Assembly (NCBI RefSeq): GCF_014207605.1
Contig: NZ_JACHHI010000004.1
Location: 87,384-142,714 of the forward strand
DNA from: Negativicoccus succinicivorans
GTDB taxonomy: Bacteria; Bacillota; Negativicutes; Veillonellales; Negativicoccaceae
DNA: 55,331 bases
Reading direction: 5' to 3'
The stretch's first letter is position 1. The number at the start of each line of letters is the position of its first letter. The translations under genes and the position numbers were made by a program. A model generated the notes under the pieces. The model was not told the DNA's origin and did no database searches. It saw only the letters and a list, made by a program, of their open reading frames with translations. This document shows positions 36,622 to 45,179 of this stretch, one piece after another.

Positions 36622-36885
36622 ATGTTAAAAATTCGTTTAACCCGTCGCGGCGCGAAAAAAGTCCCGTTCTACCGTATTGTAGTCATGGAATCTTCGCTCC
36701 CGCAGAGTGGTCGTCCGGCCGACACGATCGGTTACTACGACTCGGTCAAACAACCGGCGGAGCTCAAAATTGACGAAGAAAAAGCGTTGGTATGGCTTGC
36801 TAAAGGCGCCCAGCCGACGGATACCGTACGCACATTGTTCCGGCAACAAGGCATCATGGCTAAATTTGCCGAACTGAAAAAGTAA
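36622..36885 (+). CDS. rpsP: 30S ribosomal protein S16
   Basis: 87 aa. [21 protein letters not shown] is the S16 N-terminus (its last residue is omitted here); ATG 36622 is preferred over the in-frame GTG 36610 because AAGGAGG sits right before it. Genetic neighbours ffh and khpA are the normal ones in Firmicutes. Confidence 0.97.
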   Translation: MLKIRLTRRGAKKVPFYRIVVMESSLPQSGRPADTIGYYDSVKQPAELKIDEEKALVWLAKGAQPTDTVRTLFRQQGIMAKFAELKK

Positions 36886-36899
36886 GCGAGGCGATTAGC

Positions 36900-37127
36900 A
36901 TGCAAGAATTGGTCACGGTAATTGCCAAAGCGCTGGTCCGCAATCCCGACGCTGTGCGCGTTGACGTTGTCACCAAAGGAGATCTCGAAGTGTATAAATT
37001 GCACGTCGCTCCGGAAGATATGGGCAAAGTCATCGGTCGTCAGGGTCGGATTGCCAAGGCGCTGCGCACGGTAGTGCGCGCAGGTGCCATTAAGGAAAAC
37101 AAAAAAGTTACAGTCGATATCGTCTAG
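36900..37127 (+). CDS. khpA: KH-domain RNA-binding protein KhpA
   Basis: 75 aa, a single type II KH domain with the GXXG loop visible as GRQG (VIGRQGRIAKALRT). KhpA, with KhpB/Jag, binds RNAs and influences cell division and translation in Firmicutes. It lies in the conserved rpsP-khpA-ylqD-rimM order, 14 bases after rpsP. Confidence 0.95.
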   Translation: MQELVTVIAKALVRNPDAVRVDVVTKGDLEVYKLHVAPEDMGKVIGRQGRIAKALRTVVRAGAIKENKKVTVDIV

Positions 37128-37135
37128 GAGGCAAT

Positions 37136-37543
37136 ATGGAAGAAATGATTCTTCGCTGCCCCGTTTTGATCAAGTCCAAGGTCACGCAGGCATTGAAAGA
37201 CAACATGCTGCGCGAAGTGCAAACCAACTTGGGCCAGGTCGAACAAGAATTGCAGCAGATCGAATTTCAGGCCAAACGCCTGTTAACCGAGCAGGCTCGC
37301 ATTGATGCACAGGGTCTGATCAATTTGCGTGCGCAGATTGAACAGAATAAAGACAAACTGATGCAGATGAAAGCGAAGCTTACCGAAGAGCAAAAACGCA
37401 TCAGCGAGCTCGAAATGGGCGCGGAAATTCCGCGCGGCCAAATGGAGCAGACCGTTACTGTCAAAGTCGGCGACGACTTGAATAAGTACATGGGAGCAGA
37501 AATTTTGCTGGAAGACGGCAAAATTATCGCGTTTCGCAACTGA
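37136..37543 (+). CDS. ylqD: YlqD family protein
   Basis: 135 aa, coiled-coil-rich (about 25-95; Gln/Glu/Lys heptads) with a small C-terminal beta region (VTVKVGDDLNKYMGAEILLE). This matches YlqD, a protein of unknown function encoded between khpA and rimM in Bacillus and relatives. The call rests mostly on position and shape. GAGG ribosome binding site; stop overlaps the rimM start. Confidence 0.8.
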   Translation: MEEMILRCPVLIKSKVTQALKDNMLREVQTNLGQVEQELQQIEFQAKRLLTEQARIDAQGLINLRAQIEQNKDKLMQMKAKLTEEQKRISELEMGAEIPRGQMEQTVTVKVGDDLNKYMGAEILLEDGKIIAFRN

Positions 37544-38049
37544 TGTCTACGGATATGCTGGTGGTCGGCCGGATCGTCGCCGCGCATGGAGTGCGCGGTG
37601 AGGTACGGCTGAAACCGGACACGGACCGACCGGAGATGTTGACGGCGTTGCCGCATCTTTACTTGGGCGGCAACCGTTACCAAATCCAAAGTGCGCGTTT
37701 TCATAAACAAATGCTGATTGTGCAGTTCAAAGGCATCACTGACCGCAACGCGGCGGATGCGTTAATCGGCCTTTGGGCGGAACTTCCTCGCGAAGAACTG
37801 CCGCCGCGCGCGCAAGGACAATTTTATATTGTCGATTTGGTCGGCATGGAAGTCGTCACCGAAAGCGGCACCGTGCTCGGTACCTTGCAGGATGTTTTAC
37901 AGCCGGGAGCCAACGATGTGTTTGTCGTGCGCGGTGAATGCGAAGAAATTCTCGTTCCGGCGCTGAAACGTGTTGTGAGTGACATCGATCTCGATGCCAA
38001 ACGACTCACGGTGACCGACGAGTTCTGGGCGAACTATCATGAAAATTGA
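37543..38049 (+). CDS. rimM: Ribosome maturation factor RimM
   Basis: 168 aa. Assists maturation of the 30S head by binding S19. N-terminal RimM domain ([19 protein letters not shown]) and C-terminal PRC-barrel-like domain ([12 protein letters not shown] ... DVFVV). Overlaps ylqD by one base and trmD by 11. A decayed copy of part of this gene (bases 37584-37653) is found at 44611-44680. Confidence 0.96.
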   Translation: MSTDMLVVGRIVAAHGVRGEVRLKPDTDRPEMLTALPHLYLGGNRYQIQSARFHKQMLIVQFKGITDRNAADALIGLWAELPREELPPRAQGQFYIVDLVGMEVVTESGTVLGTLQDVLQPGANDVFVVRGECEEILVPALKRVVSDIDLDAKRLTVTDEFWANYHEN

Positions 38050-38767
38050 TATTGTCACGCTCTTTCCGGAATTTGCCGATGCTTTTTTTTCTCATAGCAT
38101 TATTTCGCGAGCCCGCCAAGCGGGCTATTTGACGTTAGGTACAGTCAATCCGCGCGATTTTACGGATAATAAATTCCGGCACGTCGATGATACGCCATAC
38201 GGCGGCGGCAACGGCATGCTGCTGCAAGCCGAGCCGATCTTTAAAGCGGTCGAGAGCGTTTTGCCGCAAAAAACGCCTGACGCCCGCGTGATTTTACTCA
38301 GTCCGACCGGCTCGCCTTTTACGCAAAAAAAGGCGAGCGAGCTGACGAGATACGAGCACTTGGTACTCGTCTGCGGTCATTATGAGGGCATTGACGCGCG
38401 CGTGGAAGATCATCTGGTCGACGAAAGCATTTCCATCGGCGACTACGTGCTCACGGGCGGAGAATTGCCCGCGTTCATTGTGGCGGACGCCGTGGCGCGT
38501 TTGCTGCCGGGAGTTCTCGGCACGCACGCCAGCGCGTTTGATGAATCGTTCATCGAGGGCACATTGGAATATCCGCAGTATACGAAGCCGGCGGAATTTC
38601 GCGGGTATAAAGTACCGGAAATATTGCTGTCGGGTCATCACGCCAATATCGCGCGGTGGCGTCGCAAGCAATCATTGTTGCGCACGCGTGAGCGCCGTCC
38701 CGATTTATGGCGAAAACTGGTATTAAGCGATACCGACCGAAAATTACTGGCAGAGGAAGATACTTGA
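38039..38767 (+). CDS. trmD: tRNA (guanine-37-N1)-methyltransferase
   Basis: SPOUT methyltransferase making m1G37, which prevents frameshifting. 242 aa, normal length. Signatures: [18 protein letters not shown] near residue 50, SPTGSPF, and the trefoil-knot SAM site CGHYEGID...[13 protein letters not shown]. Overlaps rimM upstream; its stop overlaps the next start (TGATG). Confidence 0.97.
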   Translation: MKIDIVTLFPEFADAFFSHSIISRARQAGYLTLGTVNPRDFTDNKFRHVDDTPYGGGNGMLLQAEPIFKAVESVLPQKTPDARVILLSPTGSPFTQKKASELTRYEHLVLVCGHYEGIDARVEDHLVDESISIGDYVLTGGELPAFIVADAVARLLPGVLGTHASAFDESFIEGTLEYPQYTKPAEFRGYKVPEILLSGHHANIARWRRKQSLLRTRERRPDLWRKLVLSDTDRKLLAEEDT

Positions 38768-39339
38768 TGGCGCATTTTTCTATCGGACTTGTCCATTATC
38801 CTATTTATAATAAACACGGCGACATCATCACAACGGCGCTGACCAACTATGATATTCACGACTTGGCGCGGTCAGCGACGACTTACGGCGTGGAAAATTA
38901 TTATATTATCCATCCGAACTTTGCCCAGCGCAAGCTGGCCGAGGAAATCATGGAGCATTGGCAGACCGGGTTCGGCAGTACCTATAATCCGGATCGCAAA
39001 GACGCCTTCGCCCATGTTAAGCTTCGTGAAAATCTCGCGCAAGTACGGGAAGAAATTCATCGCGAAACGGGGCATCCGCCGCAAATCATTACCACGGATG
39101 CGCGTACTTACCCCAATACCGTCACATACCGGCAGGTACGGGAATGGTTGCAAACCACCGACAACTCATACTTGCTGCTTTTCGGTACGGGGTACGGCAT
39201 GACGAAAGAAGCCATGCAATCGTTCGATTATATTTTAGAGCCGATTTACGGCGCCGGCGCTTACAATCATTTGAGCGTACGGTCCGCGGCCGCCATCATG
39301 TTGGACCGCCTTTGCGGAACCGAATGGTGGCAAGCATAA
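38767..39339 (+). CDS. SPOUT-type RNA methyltransferase (COG4752-like)
   Basis: 190 aa. The opening FSIGLVHYPIYNKHGDIITT and the YGAGAYNHLSVRSAAAIMLD ending fit the Methyltrn_RNA_4 family of predicted SAM-dependent RNA methyltransferases, which often sit next to trmD in deep-branching and anaerobic bacteria. The gene starts on the trmD stop codon (38767), so an ATG inside the trmD end is not needed. The RNA target is unknown. Confidence 0.85.
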   Translation: MAHFSIGLVHYPIYNKHGDIITTALTNYDIHDLARSATTYGVENYYIIHPNFAQRKLAEEIMEHWQTGFGSTYNPDRKDAFAHVKLRENLAQVREEIHRETGHPPQIITTDARTYPNTVTYRQVREWLQTTDNSYLLLFGTGYGMTKEAMQSFDYILEPIYGAGAYNHLSVRSAAAIMLDRLCGTEWWQA

Positions 39340-39351
39340 GGGGGAATTTTC

Positions 39352-40092
39352 ATGTCCGGACACTCTAAATGGTCCAACATTAAACATAAAAAAGGTAAAA
39401 ACGACGCCATTCGCGCTAAAATTACGACGAAAATCGGTAAGGAAATTACCGTAGCCGCTCGCTTGGGCGGCGCCGATCCGACCGGTAACATGCGTTTGAA
39501 ACTCGCCTTGCAGAAGGCGCGTGAAAACAACGTTCCGAAAGACAACATTCAGCGCGCCATCCAGAAAGGGATCGGCGCCACCGACGGCGGCGACTACGAA
39601 GAAATTACCTACGAAGGTTACGGCCCGTCCGGCGTCGCTCTTGTGGTCGAAGTCATGACCGATAATCGCAACCGCGCGGCGGCTGACGTACGCCATGCCT
39701 TCTCCAAGCACGGCGGCAACCTCGGTGAATCCGGCAGCGTCACCTGGATGTTTAAACGTAAAGGCGTGTTCGTTCTCCCGGGCGATGCCGGTGATGAGGA
39801 AGAACTCATGATGATGGCGCTTGACGCCGGCGCGGAAGACTTCAAAAATGATGAAGACGACTATGAAGTATTAACGACTCCGGAAAATTACGATGCCGTC
39901 GAAAAGGCATTTCAAGACGCCGATATTGAAATGACGATCAGCAAAATCACCATGGTGCCCGACACCACCATCGCCTTAGACGGCGATGACGCCCGCAAAA
40001 TGCAAAATCTGCTGGACGCGTTGGATGATCTTGACGATGTCAAAGACGTTTACAGCAACGCGGAACTGCCCGACGACGAAGAGGAAGAATAA
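39352..40092 (+). CDS. yebC: YebC/TACO1-family protein
   Basis: 246 aa with the full family signature MSGHSKWSNIKHKKGKNDA. YebC-type proteins have been described as transcriptional regulators and, more recently, as translation factors that help ribosomes through proline stretches. The start has GGGGG ahead of it (39341-39345). Very acidic C-terminus (DDEEEE). Last gene of the ffh cluster, with a terminator right after. Confidence 0.95.
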   Translation: MSGHSKWSNIKHKKGKNDAIRAKITTKIGKEITVAARLGGADPTGNMRLKLALQKARENNVPKDNIQRAIQKGIGATDGGDYEEITYEGYGPSGVALVVEVMTDNRNRAAADVRHAFSKHGGNLGESGSVTWMFKRKGVFVLPGDAGDEEELMMMALDAGAEDFKNDEDDYEVLTTPENYDAVEKAFQDADIEMTISKITMVPDTTIALDGDDARKMQNLLDALDDLDDVKDVYSNAELPDDEEEE

Positions 40093-40094
40093 TA

Positions 40095-40285
40095 GAAGCA
40101 AAAAAAGACGATGCGAGCGCATCGTCTTTTTTATTTTACAAAATAGATTGGCAATTATAATAAAGCGCGTCAAGATATGAAACATAAAATGCAGCCACTA
40201 AAAAAACACTCCGAAGAGTGCTTTTAGCCTACATAGGCAGAGCCCCGAAGGGCGATGTGGATAAATTTTTATTTGTACTCATAGT
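40095..40285 (+). repeat. 191-bp direct repeat, left copy
   Basis: Aligns without gaps to 44691-44881 at about 90% identity by eye. It contains the yebC terminator (GACGATGCG / CGCATCGTC then T6, 40107-40132) and a second small hairpin (CACTCCGAAGAGTG, near 40207). The metal transporter operon lies between the copies. Confidence 0.93.
40101..40132 (+). terminator. Intrinsic terminator of yebC
   Basis: 9-bp palindromic stem (40107-40115 / 40118-40126) flanked by A6 and T6. Confidence 0.9.
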
Positions 40286-40614
40286 ACCATGCATATAAAA
40301 CAGTTGAAAGGCAAAAAAATGAAGATGCTGGTCAGGAAGAAAAGTATCTTCACTTTATCAGATGAGAAAATGTATGTACACGGGAAAATCTATCGACCAA
40401 CTTTCCTTATTGTGTGATACCGACAATAGCATCTGCGCTACGTACCCTATCTGCCCGGGGCGTACACTTCAAAGGGACGTTTTGACAATACCGTACTATG
40501 CAGGTAGTTGGTAATAGCATATGTCGAGTATTGCTTGTTCCGCTCGCAACCGATTTCGTGTGCAGCTTTGACGAGAATACAATTGAGTTTGGAAATAAAA
40601 GCATGCAAACGCTA
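40286..40614 (+). other. Intergenic region upstream of the metal transporter promoter
   Basis: No gene recognised. TTGACA at 40482-40487 has no matching -10 at a normal distance. An open frame from 40498 runs through the promoter and leader and is not supported. Confidence 0.45.
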
Positions 40615-40643
40615 TTGAAAATCATTTTCATAAATGGTATAAT
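40615..40643 (+). promoter_or_regulatory. Metal transporter promoter with Fur-family-like operator
   Basis: TTGAAA (40615-40620), 17-base spacer, TATAAT (40638-40643). A perfect 7-1-7 palindrome, TGAAAATCATTTTCA (40616-40630), overlaps the -35 and spacer. It differs from the Fur/PerR/Zur-type pattern TGATAATNATTATCA by one symmetric change, so a metal-sensing repressor is likely. Confidence 0.78.
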
Positions 40644-40666
40644 ATGCAAGAATCAGTTCTGTACTC

Positions 40667-40737
40667 GAGCAAAGGTCGGTTGTATTATATCCTTACCTCT
40701 CTCAAACTATCGCCGCAAGGCGGGGCGGACTTTGCTC
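40667..40737 (+). ncRNA. Structured 5' leader of the metal transporter mRNA
   Basis: GAGCAAAG (40667-40674) pairs with CTTTGCTC (40730-40737), enclosing a CGCC-GCAA-GGCG hairpin (40711-40722). The AAAGGAGG ribosome binding site follows 17 bases later. I do not recognise it as a known metal riboswitch (not yybP-ykoY or czcD-like by eye). Confidence 0.45.
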
Positions 40738-40767
40738 TGACGTTCGGGAAAATAAAGGAGGACATGT

Positions 40768-41718
40768 ATGAAAATTAGTTGGAAACAGATCGCGACAGGT
40801 ATGCTTGCGGTGATGATGTTGGTGTTGGTCGGTTGTGGCGGTACCAAAGATGATACGCATGCGGCCGCTCCGGGCAAATTAAAAGTGGTAGCGACGACGA
40901 CGATGCTCGCGGATTTGAGCCGTCAGATCGGTGGCGATGCGGTAGAAGTAACCGGCTTAATGGGGCCGGGGGTGGATCCGCATTTGTATCAAGCCAGCGC
41001 CGGGGATGTCAAAGTGATGACGGATGCCGACGTCGTTGTATATAACGGCTTGCATTTGGAAGGTAAGATGGGTGAAATCTTCAGTAAGCTGAAACAGGAT
41101 AAAAAGGCTACTATTTGTGTAGCAAACAACTTAGATCCGTCGACATTGCTTCAATATGAAGATGATGACGGAGTGCAGGCTACCGACCCGCATATCTGGT
41201 TTGACGTGAAGAACTGGATGCTGGCGGCGGAAGAAGTGTGCAAAGGATTGGCCGCGAAAGATCCGGCACACAAAGATTTGTACAAAGCCAATTATGAAAA
41301 ATATTTGGCAGAGCTGAAAAAAGCGGACGAATATGTGGCCAAACGTGCCGCGGAAATCCCGCAGGAGCGTCGCGTTCTCGTCACGGCACATGACGCATTC
41401 CAATACTTTGCTCGGGCGTACGGATTTACGGTCAAAGGTTTACAGGGGGTCAGCACGGAAGCGGAAGCAGGCGCGATTGACGTTCGTGAATTGTCCGACT
41501 TCATCGTGGCGCACCAGATCCGTTCGATTTTCGTCGAATCATCCGTTCCGCATAAAACCATTGAGGCGGTGCAGGAAGCTTGCAAGGCAAAAGGTTGGGA
41601 CGTAAAGATCGGCGGCGAATTGTATTCTGATTCGTGCGGCGCGCCGGGTACGCCGGGTGGCGATTATATCGGTATGGTCAAAGAAAATATCGATACTATT
41701 GTTACGGGCCTGAAATAA
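40768..41718 (+). CDS. Metal ABC transporter substrate-binding lipoprotein (TroA/PsaA-type)
   Basis: 316 aa. Lipobox LVGC with lipidation at C23 after a short signal peptide. Cluster A-I solute-binding protein; likely metal ligands are H72 (DPHLYQ), H142 (DPHIWFD), E231 (STEAEA) and D288 (YSDSCG), the His-His-Glu-Asp pattern of Mn/Fe-type proteins rather than the three-His pattern of many zinc ones. No His-rich loop. It delivers the metal to the permease encoded downstream. A terminator separates it from the ATPase gene. The metal itself is inferred. Confidence 0.9.
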   Translation: MKISWKQIATGMLAVMMLVLVGCGGTKDDTHAAAPGKLKVVATTTMLADLSRQIGGDAVEVTGLMGPGVDPHLYQASAGDVKVMTDADVVVYNGLHLEGKMGEIFSKLKQDKKATICVANNLDPSTLLQYEDDDGVQATDPHIWFDVKNWMLAAEEVCKGLAAKDPAHKDLYKANYEKYLAELKKADEYVAKRAAEIPQERRVLVTAHDAFQYFARAYGFTVKGLQGVSTEAEAGAIDVRELSDFIVAHQIRSIFVESSVPHKTIEAVQEACKAKGWDVKIGGELYSDSCGAPGTPGGDYIGMVKENIDTIVTGLK

Positions 41719-41725
41719 TATCGAC

Positions 41726-41755
41726 GGCGGGTGCGGAGAGAGCGCCCGCCTTTTT
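41726..41755 (+). terminator. Terminator inside the metal transporter operon
   Basis: 9-bp stem GGCGGGTGC / GCGCCCGCC (one G-U), 7-base loop, T5; between the binding-protein gene and the ATPase gene. Confidence 0.85.
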
Positions 41756-41784
41756 GTTATTAAGATACATGAAGGGGGATTCAT

Positions 41785-42549
41785 ATGGAGTGGGCGGTAG
41801 AAGTCGAGGACATGACCGTTGCCTATGATGAACGACCGGTTCTTTGGGATGTGGATATGCAGATTCCAAAAGGATCGCTTGCGGCGATTGTCGGGCCGAA
41901 CGGTGCGGGAAAATCGACGTTGATCAAGGCGATATTGGGATTGTTGACTAAAATTTCCGGTTCGGTCAAATTTTATTTAGACGGTCGGTTGGCCGTGTCG
42001 CGCGATGATTTCAAGCGGATTGCCTATGTGCCGCAGAGCGGCAGTGTAGACTGGGATTTCCCGACGACGGTACTGGATGTCGTACTAATGGGACGTTACG
42101 GTCATCTCGGCTGGTTTAAACGACCGGGTGCGGCGGAGCGGGAGATGGCGATGGATGTGTTGCGGAAAACGGGCATGGAAGCTTACGTTGACCGCCAAAT
42201 CAGTCGTCTATCGGGCGGCCAGCAGCAGCGTGTGTTTTTAGCGCGCGCATTGATTCAGGAAGCGGATATTTATTTTATGGACGAGCCGTTTAAGGGGGTC
42301 GACGCCAAAACGGAAAAGGCGATTGTCGCTTTGTTGCAAGAGATGAAATCACGCGGCAAAACGGTCATTGTTGTGCATCACGATTTGGCGACGGTGGCGG
42401 AATATTTTGACTGGGTTACGATGATTAACTTGCGTCGTATTGCGATGGGGCCCGTGGAAGAAGTGTTTACGAGCGAGCACATCGAAGCGGCTTATAATGC
42501 CCGCAATCCGTTGCGGCGGGAGGGGCTCCATGCTGTCGCCGCTGAGTGA
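41785..42549 (+). CDS. Metal ABC transporter ATP-binding protein
   Basis: 254 aa cytoplasmic ATPase. Walker A GPNGAGKST near residue 38, ABC signature LSGGQQQRV near 143, Walker B IYFMDEP near 163 and the switch His in VVHHDL near 195. Similar to TroB/MntB/ZnuC. AAGGGGG ribosome binding site. The end overlaps the first permease gene by 20 bases. No promoter of its own was found, so it is probably read through from the upstream promoter past the terminator. Confidence 0.95.
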   Translation: MEWAVEVEDMTVAYDERPVLWDVDMQIPKGSLAAIVGPNGAGKSTLIKAILGLLTKISGSVKFYLDGRLAVSRDDFKRIAYVPQSGSVDWDFPTTVLDVVLMGRYGHLGWFKRPGAAEREMAMDVLRKTGMEAYVDRQISRLSGGQQQRVFLARALIQEADIYFMDEPFKGVDAKTEKAIVALLQEMKSRGKTVIVVHHDLATVAEYFDWVTMINLRRIAMGPVEEVFTSEHIEAAYNARNPLRREGLHAVAAE

Positions 42550-43438
42550 TTATACCTTCCGGATCGTGGCGGCGGGGACCATGCTGTTGGGATTAGCGAG
42601 CGGCGTTACGGGAACGTTTGCCGTATTGCGCAAGGAAAGTCTCATCGGAGACGGATTGTCGCATGCGTCGTTTCCGGGCGTGGTAGCGGCCTTCATGTTT
42701 TTGGCGGTGAAAGATTTGGAAGTGTTGCTGACCGGTGCGGCGGTCGCATCCTTGCTGTGCATGGCGGCGATTGCCTTGACGGTACGGTATACTAAGGTCA
42801 AGTTTGATGCCGCATTGGCGACATTTCTTGCCGCTTTTTTCGGTGTCGGCATGATGCTGATGACGTATGTGAAGCATACGGACAACCCCAATCAGGCGGG
42901 GTTGTCGAAGTTTATTTTCGGACAGGCGGCCACTATGCTGGCGCGCGACGTGGAAATTACCGCGGCGGTGGCGGCAATGATTTTACTGCTGGCAGTCATT
43001 TTTTGGAAAGAATTAAAACTGGTGGCGTTTGATGCCGATTTCGCGCGCAGTTTACAGCTGCCCGTCAGAATGACGCAATTGGTGTACGGTTTGATGCTGG
43101 TGGCCTCGATTATCATCGGCTTACAGTCTGTCGGTGCTATTTTGATGAGTTCGTTGCTCATCGCTCCGGCGGTGGCGGCACGGCAATGGACGGATAATCT
43201 CGGCACTATGGCGGTACTGGCAGGGGGGATCGGGGCGCTGTCTTGCGGCATCGGTACGTATGCCAGCGCGATCGTTAAAGGTTTACCGACGGGGCCGGCG
43301 ATCGTCGTTACCGCCTCAATCGTGGTACTGCTCAGCTTGCTGTTTGCGCCCGGAAGGGGCATCATTGCACGTTACCGGGTGCATCGGGAGGCACGCCGGC
43401 GTTGGAAGGAGGGCGATATCAATGTCCGCCCAAACTGA
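42530..43438 (+). CDS. Metal ABC transporter permease, first subunit
   Basis: 302 aa inner-membrane protein of the ABC-3 family with about eight to nine hydrophobic segments. Start ATG 42530 (MLSPLSDYTFRIVAAGTMLL) follows GGGAGGGG; an in-frame upstream ATG lies within the ATPase gene and adds non-membrane residues. The DGLSHASFPGVV segment is the usual cytoplasmic signature. The C-terminus is a short basic tail. Overlaps the second permease gene by 17 bases. Confidence 0.93.
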   Translation: MLSPLSDYTFRIVAAGTMLLGLASGVTGTFAVLRKESLIGDGLSHASFPGVVAAFMFLAVKDLEVLLTGAAVASLLCMAAIALTVRYTKVKFDAALATFLAAFFGVGMMLMTYVKHTDNPNQAGLSKFIFGQAATMLARDVEITAAVAAMILLLAVIFWKELKLVAFDADFARSLQLPVRMTQLVYGLMLVASIIIGLQSVGAILMSSLLIAPAVAARQWTDNLGTMAVLAGGIGALSCGIGTYASAIVKGLPTGPAIVVTASIVVLLSLLFAPGRGIIARYRVHREARRRWKEGDINVRPN

Positions 43439-44540
43439 GATTATTCTTATCGCGATGTTGGCGGCATTCGCGTGCGCTTTGCCGGGGGTGTTTCTGGTAC
43501 TGCGCAAAATGTCCATGGTCGCCGACGCTATCACACATACCGTATTCTTGGGAATCGTCATTGCATTTCTTGCAACGGAAAATTTAAACTCGCCCTGGCT
43601 GCTCATCGGAGCAACGCTCATGGGATGCTTTACCGTGTGGTGTACTGAAAGCCTGCAACGAACCCGGCTGGTCAGTGAAGATGCATCCATCGGGATTGTG
43701 TTTCCGTTGTTATTCTCTATCGGTTTGATCTTGGTCAACCTGTACGGCAGTAATGTTCATCTGGATACGGACTCCGTCCTGCTCGGGGAACTCGCCTTTG
43801 CGCCCTTTGACCGCGTGCGTGTGAATGGTGCCGATTGGGGCGCTGTGTCCATGTGGGTGTTGGCAGGAATTTGCCTGCTTAATACCGTAGTCATTGTGGC
43901 GGCATTCAAAGAATGGAAGCTGGTTACCTTTGATGCGTTATTGGCGGCCATGTACGGATTTTCGCCGATATGGATGCACTATTTGCTGATGACGCTCGTC
44001 TCCGTGACCGTTGTTGCTTCATTCCAAGCGGTCGGCGCCATCCTCGTTATCGGATTGATGATCGGACCGGCCGCGACGGCCTACTTGCTTACCAAAGATT
44101 TGCGGAAAATGCTTGTTTTGGCGGCGAGCATCGGCGCCCTATCCGCGTGGCTCGGTACGGAGATTGCTTTTTGGCTGGATGTTTCGATTGCAGGCGCGAT
44201 TGCGGGAACAATAGGAGGAGTATTTTTATTGACGGTGATCGCGACACCCAAATCGGGTATTATTGCCCGGTATCGGCGTTTAAAACGTCTGCGCTTACAG
44301 TATGGAGAAGAAACGGTTTTGTTCCATTTGTTGACTCATGAAGGCACGGCTGTACAGGCGCAAGAGGCGGGAGTCGGTACACTTTATGAGCATTTGCGCT
44401 GGAAACCGGAATTTGCCGATCTCATTTGTCGTCGTCTCGAAGCGGGGCATTTTGTACGTATTCATCGTGGCATGGTGCACTTGACCGAGAGCGGGCGCGC
44501 ACGTGCTTATCGCGTTTCAGAAACGCTTTTTGCGGAGTAA
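43422..44540 (+). CDS. Metal ABC transporter permease fused to a C-terminal winged-helix (DtxR/YtgR-like) domain
   Basis: 372 aa. Residues 1 to about 285 are a complete ABC-3 permease (VADAITHTVFLGIV signature). About 85 more residues follow (from 288): a basic, helical segment and a winged-helix-like ending, GMVHLTESGRARAYRV, resembling DtxR/MarR wings. The arrangement recalls chlamydial YtgCR, a permease fused to a DtxR-type repressor that is released by cleavage. Start ATG 43422 follows AAGGAGGG. Whether the domain here binds DNA, metal, or simply the transporter is not shown by the sequence. Confidence 0.85.
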   Translation: MSAQTEIILIAMLAAFACALPGVFLVLRKMSMVADAITHTVFLGIVIAFLATENLNSPWLLIGATLMGCFTVWCTESLQRTRLVSEDASIGIVFPLLFSIGLILVNLYGSNVHLDTDSVLLGELAFAPFDRVRVNGADWGAVSMWVLAGICLLNTVVIVAAFKEWKLVTFDALLAAMYGFSPIWMHYLLMTLVSVTVVASFQAVGAILVIGLMIGPAATAYLLTKDLRKMLVLAASIGALSAWLGTEIAFWLDVSIAGAIAGTIGGVFLLTVIATPKSGIIARYRRLKRLRLQYGEETVLFHLLTHEGTAVQAQEAGVGTLYEHLRWKPEFADLICRRLEAGHFVRIHRGMVHLTESGRARAYRVSETLFAE

Positions 44541-44610
44541 TAATGATTGAAAAATCTCTCATAGGAGAAATCTTTCTTGTGTGAATTGTGTTAGTCATGT
44601 GAGATGGAAC

Positions 44611-44680
44611 GCATGGAGTGTGCCGTGAGGTACGACTGAACCTGTACGCGGACCGCCCGGAGATGTTGGCGGTGTTTCCG
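44611..44680 (+). pseudogene. Decayed fragment of rimM
   Basis: Seventy bases align without gaps to rimM bases 37584-37653 (roughly 80% identity by eye; GCATGGAGTG and CCGGAGATGTTG are shared) but the frame is broken by a stop. It is followed 10 bases later by the right copy of the 191-bp repeat that normally lies after yebC, so everything from mid-rimM to yebC is missing in this copy. Confidence 0.82.
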
Positions 44681-44690
44681 CTTCCGAAAG

Positions 44691-44881
44691 GAAGACAAAA
44701 AAGACGATGCGAACGCATCGTCTTTTTTATTTAACAAAATAAATTGGTAACCATAATAAAGCGCATTAAGATATGAAAAATAAAATGTCGCCACTAAAAA
44801 AACACTCCGAAGAGTGCTTTTAGTCTACATAGGTAGAGCCCCGAAGGGCGATGTGGATAAATCTTTATTTGAACTCGTAGT
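44691..44881 (+). repeat. 191-bp direct repeat, right copy
   Basis: Gapless partner of 40095-40285. Its terminator hairpin (44703-44722 plus T6) is intact and probably ends the metal transporter transcript. Confidence 0.93.
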
Positions 44882-45179
44882 GCATATCCTGCCCATATAG
44901 TAGCGCTTAAAAATCATCCTGTCAAGTTTATTTCACTCGAAAATCATCCATAAAATTTAATGCGATCATTTTAGCGCATAACGCATTGCGACGCTTTTTA
45001 CATCTGGAATCTAATGATTCCGTATGCTATATTTAATATATAAACACTACCGTTTTTGTTCTCATCGTACAAGATCTATAACCGTCGCAAAGCCCGCCGT
45101 TATAGGATTTTGTGTTTTCGCTTTCATCGTAGCGTTTTCGTTTTCATCGTTAAATTTTCCCCCATCGTTCCCCCACGGC
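44882..45179. other. Left end region of element 2 with possible integrase arm sites
   Basis: No gene seen. Between about 45050 and 45175 a loosely repeated motif (TTTTCGTTTTCATCGT and variants, at least four times) precedes the integrase stop codon, as expected of arm-type sites. The exact attachment core was not identified. Confidence 0.4.

Noticed and set aside
40498-40740. 80-codon open frame upstream of the metal transporter
   Set aside because: It covers the promoter, operator and leader structure, lacks a ribosome binding site and shows no protein-like features.
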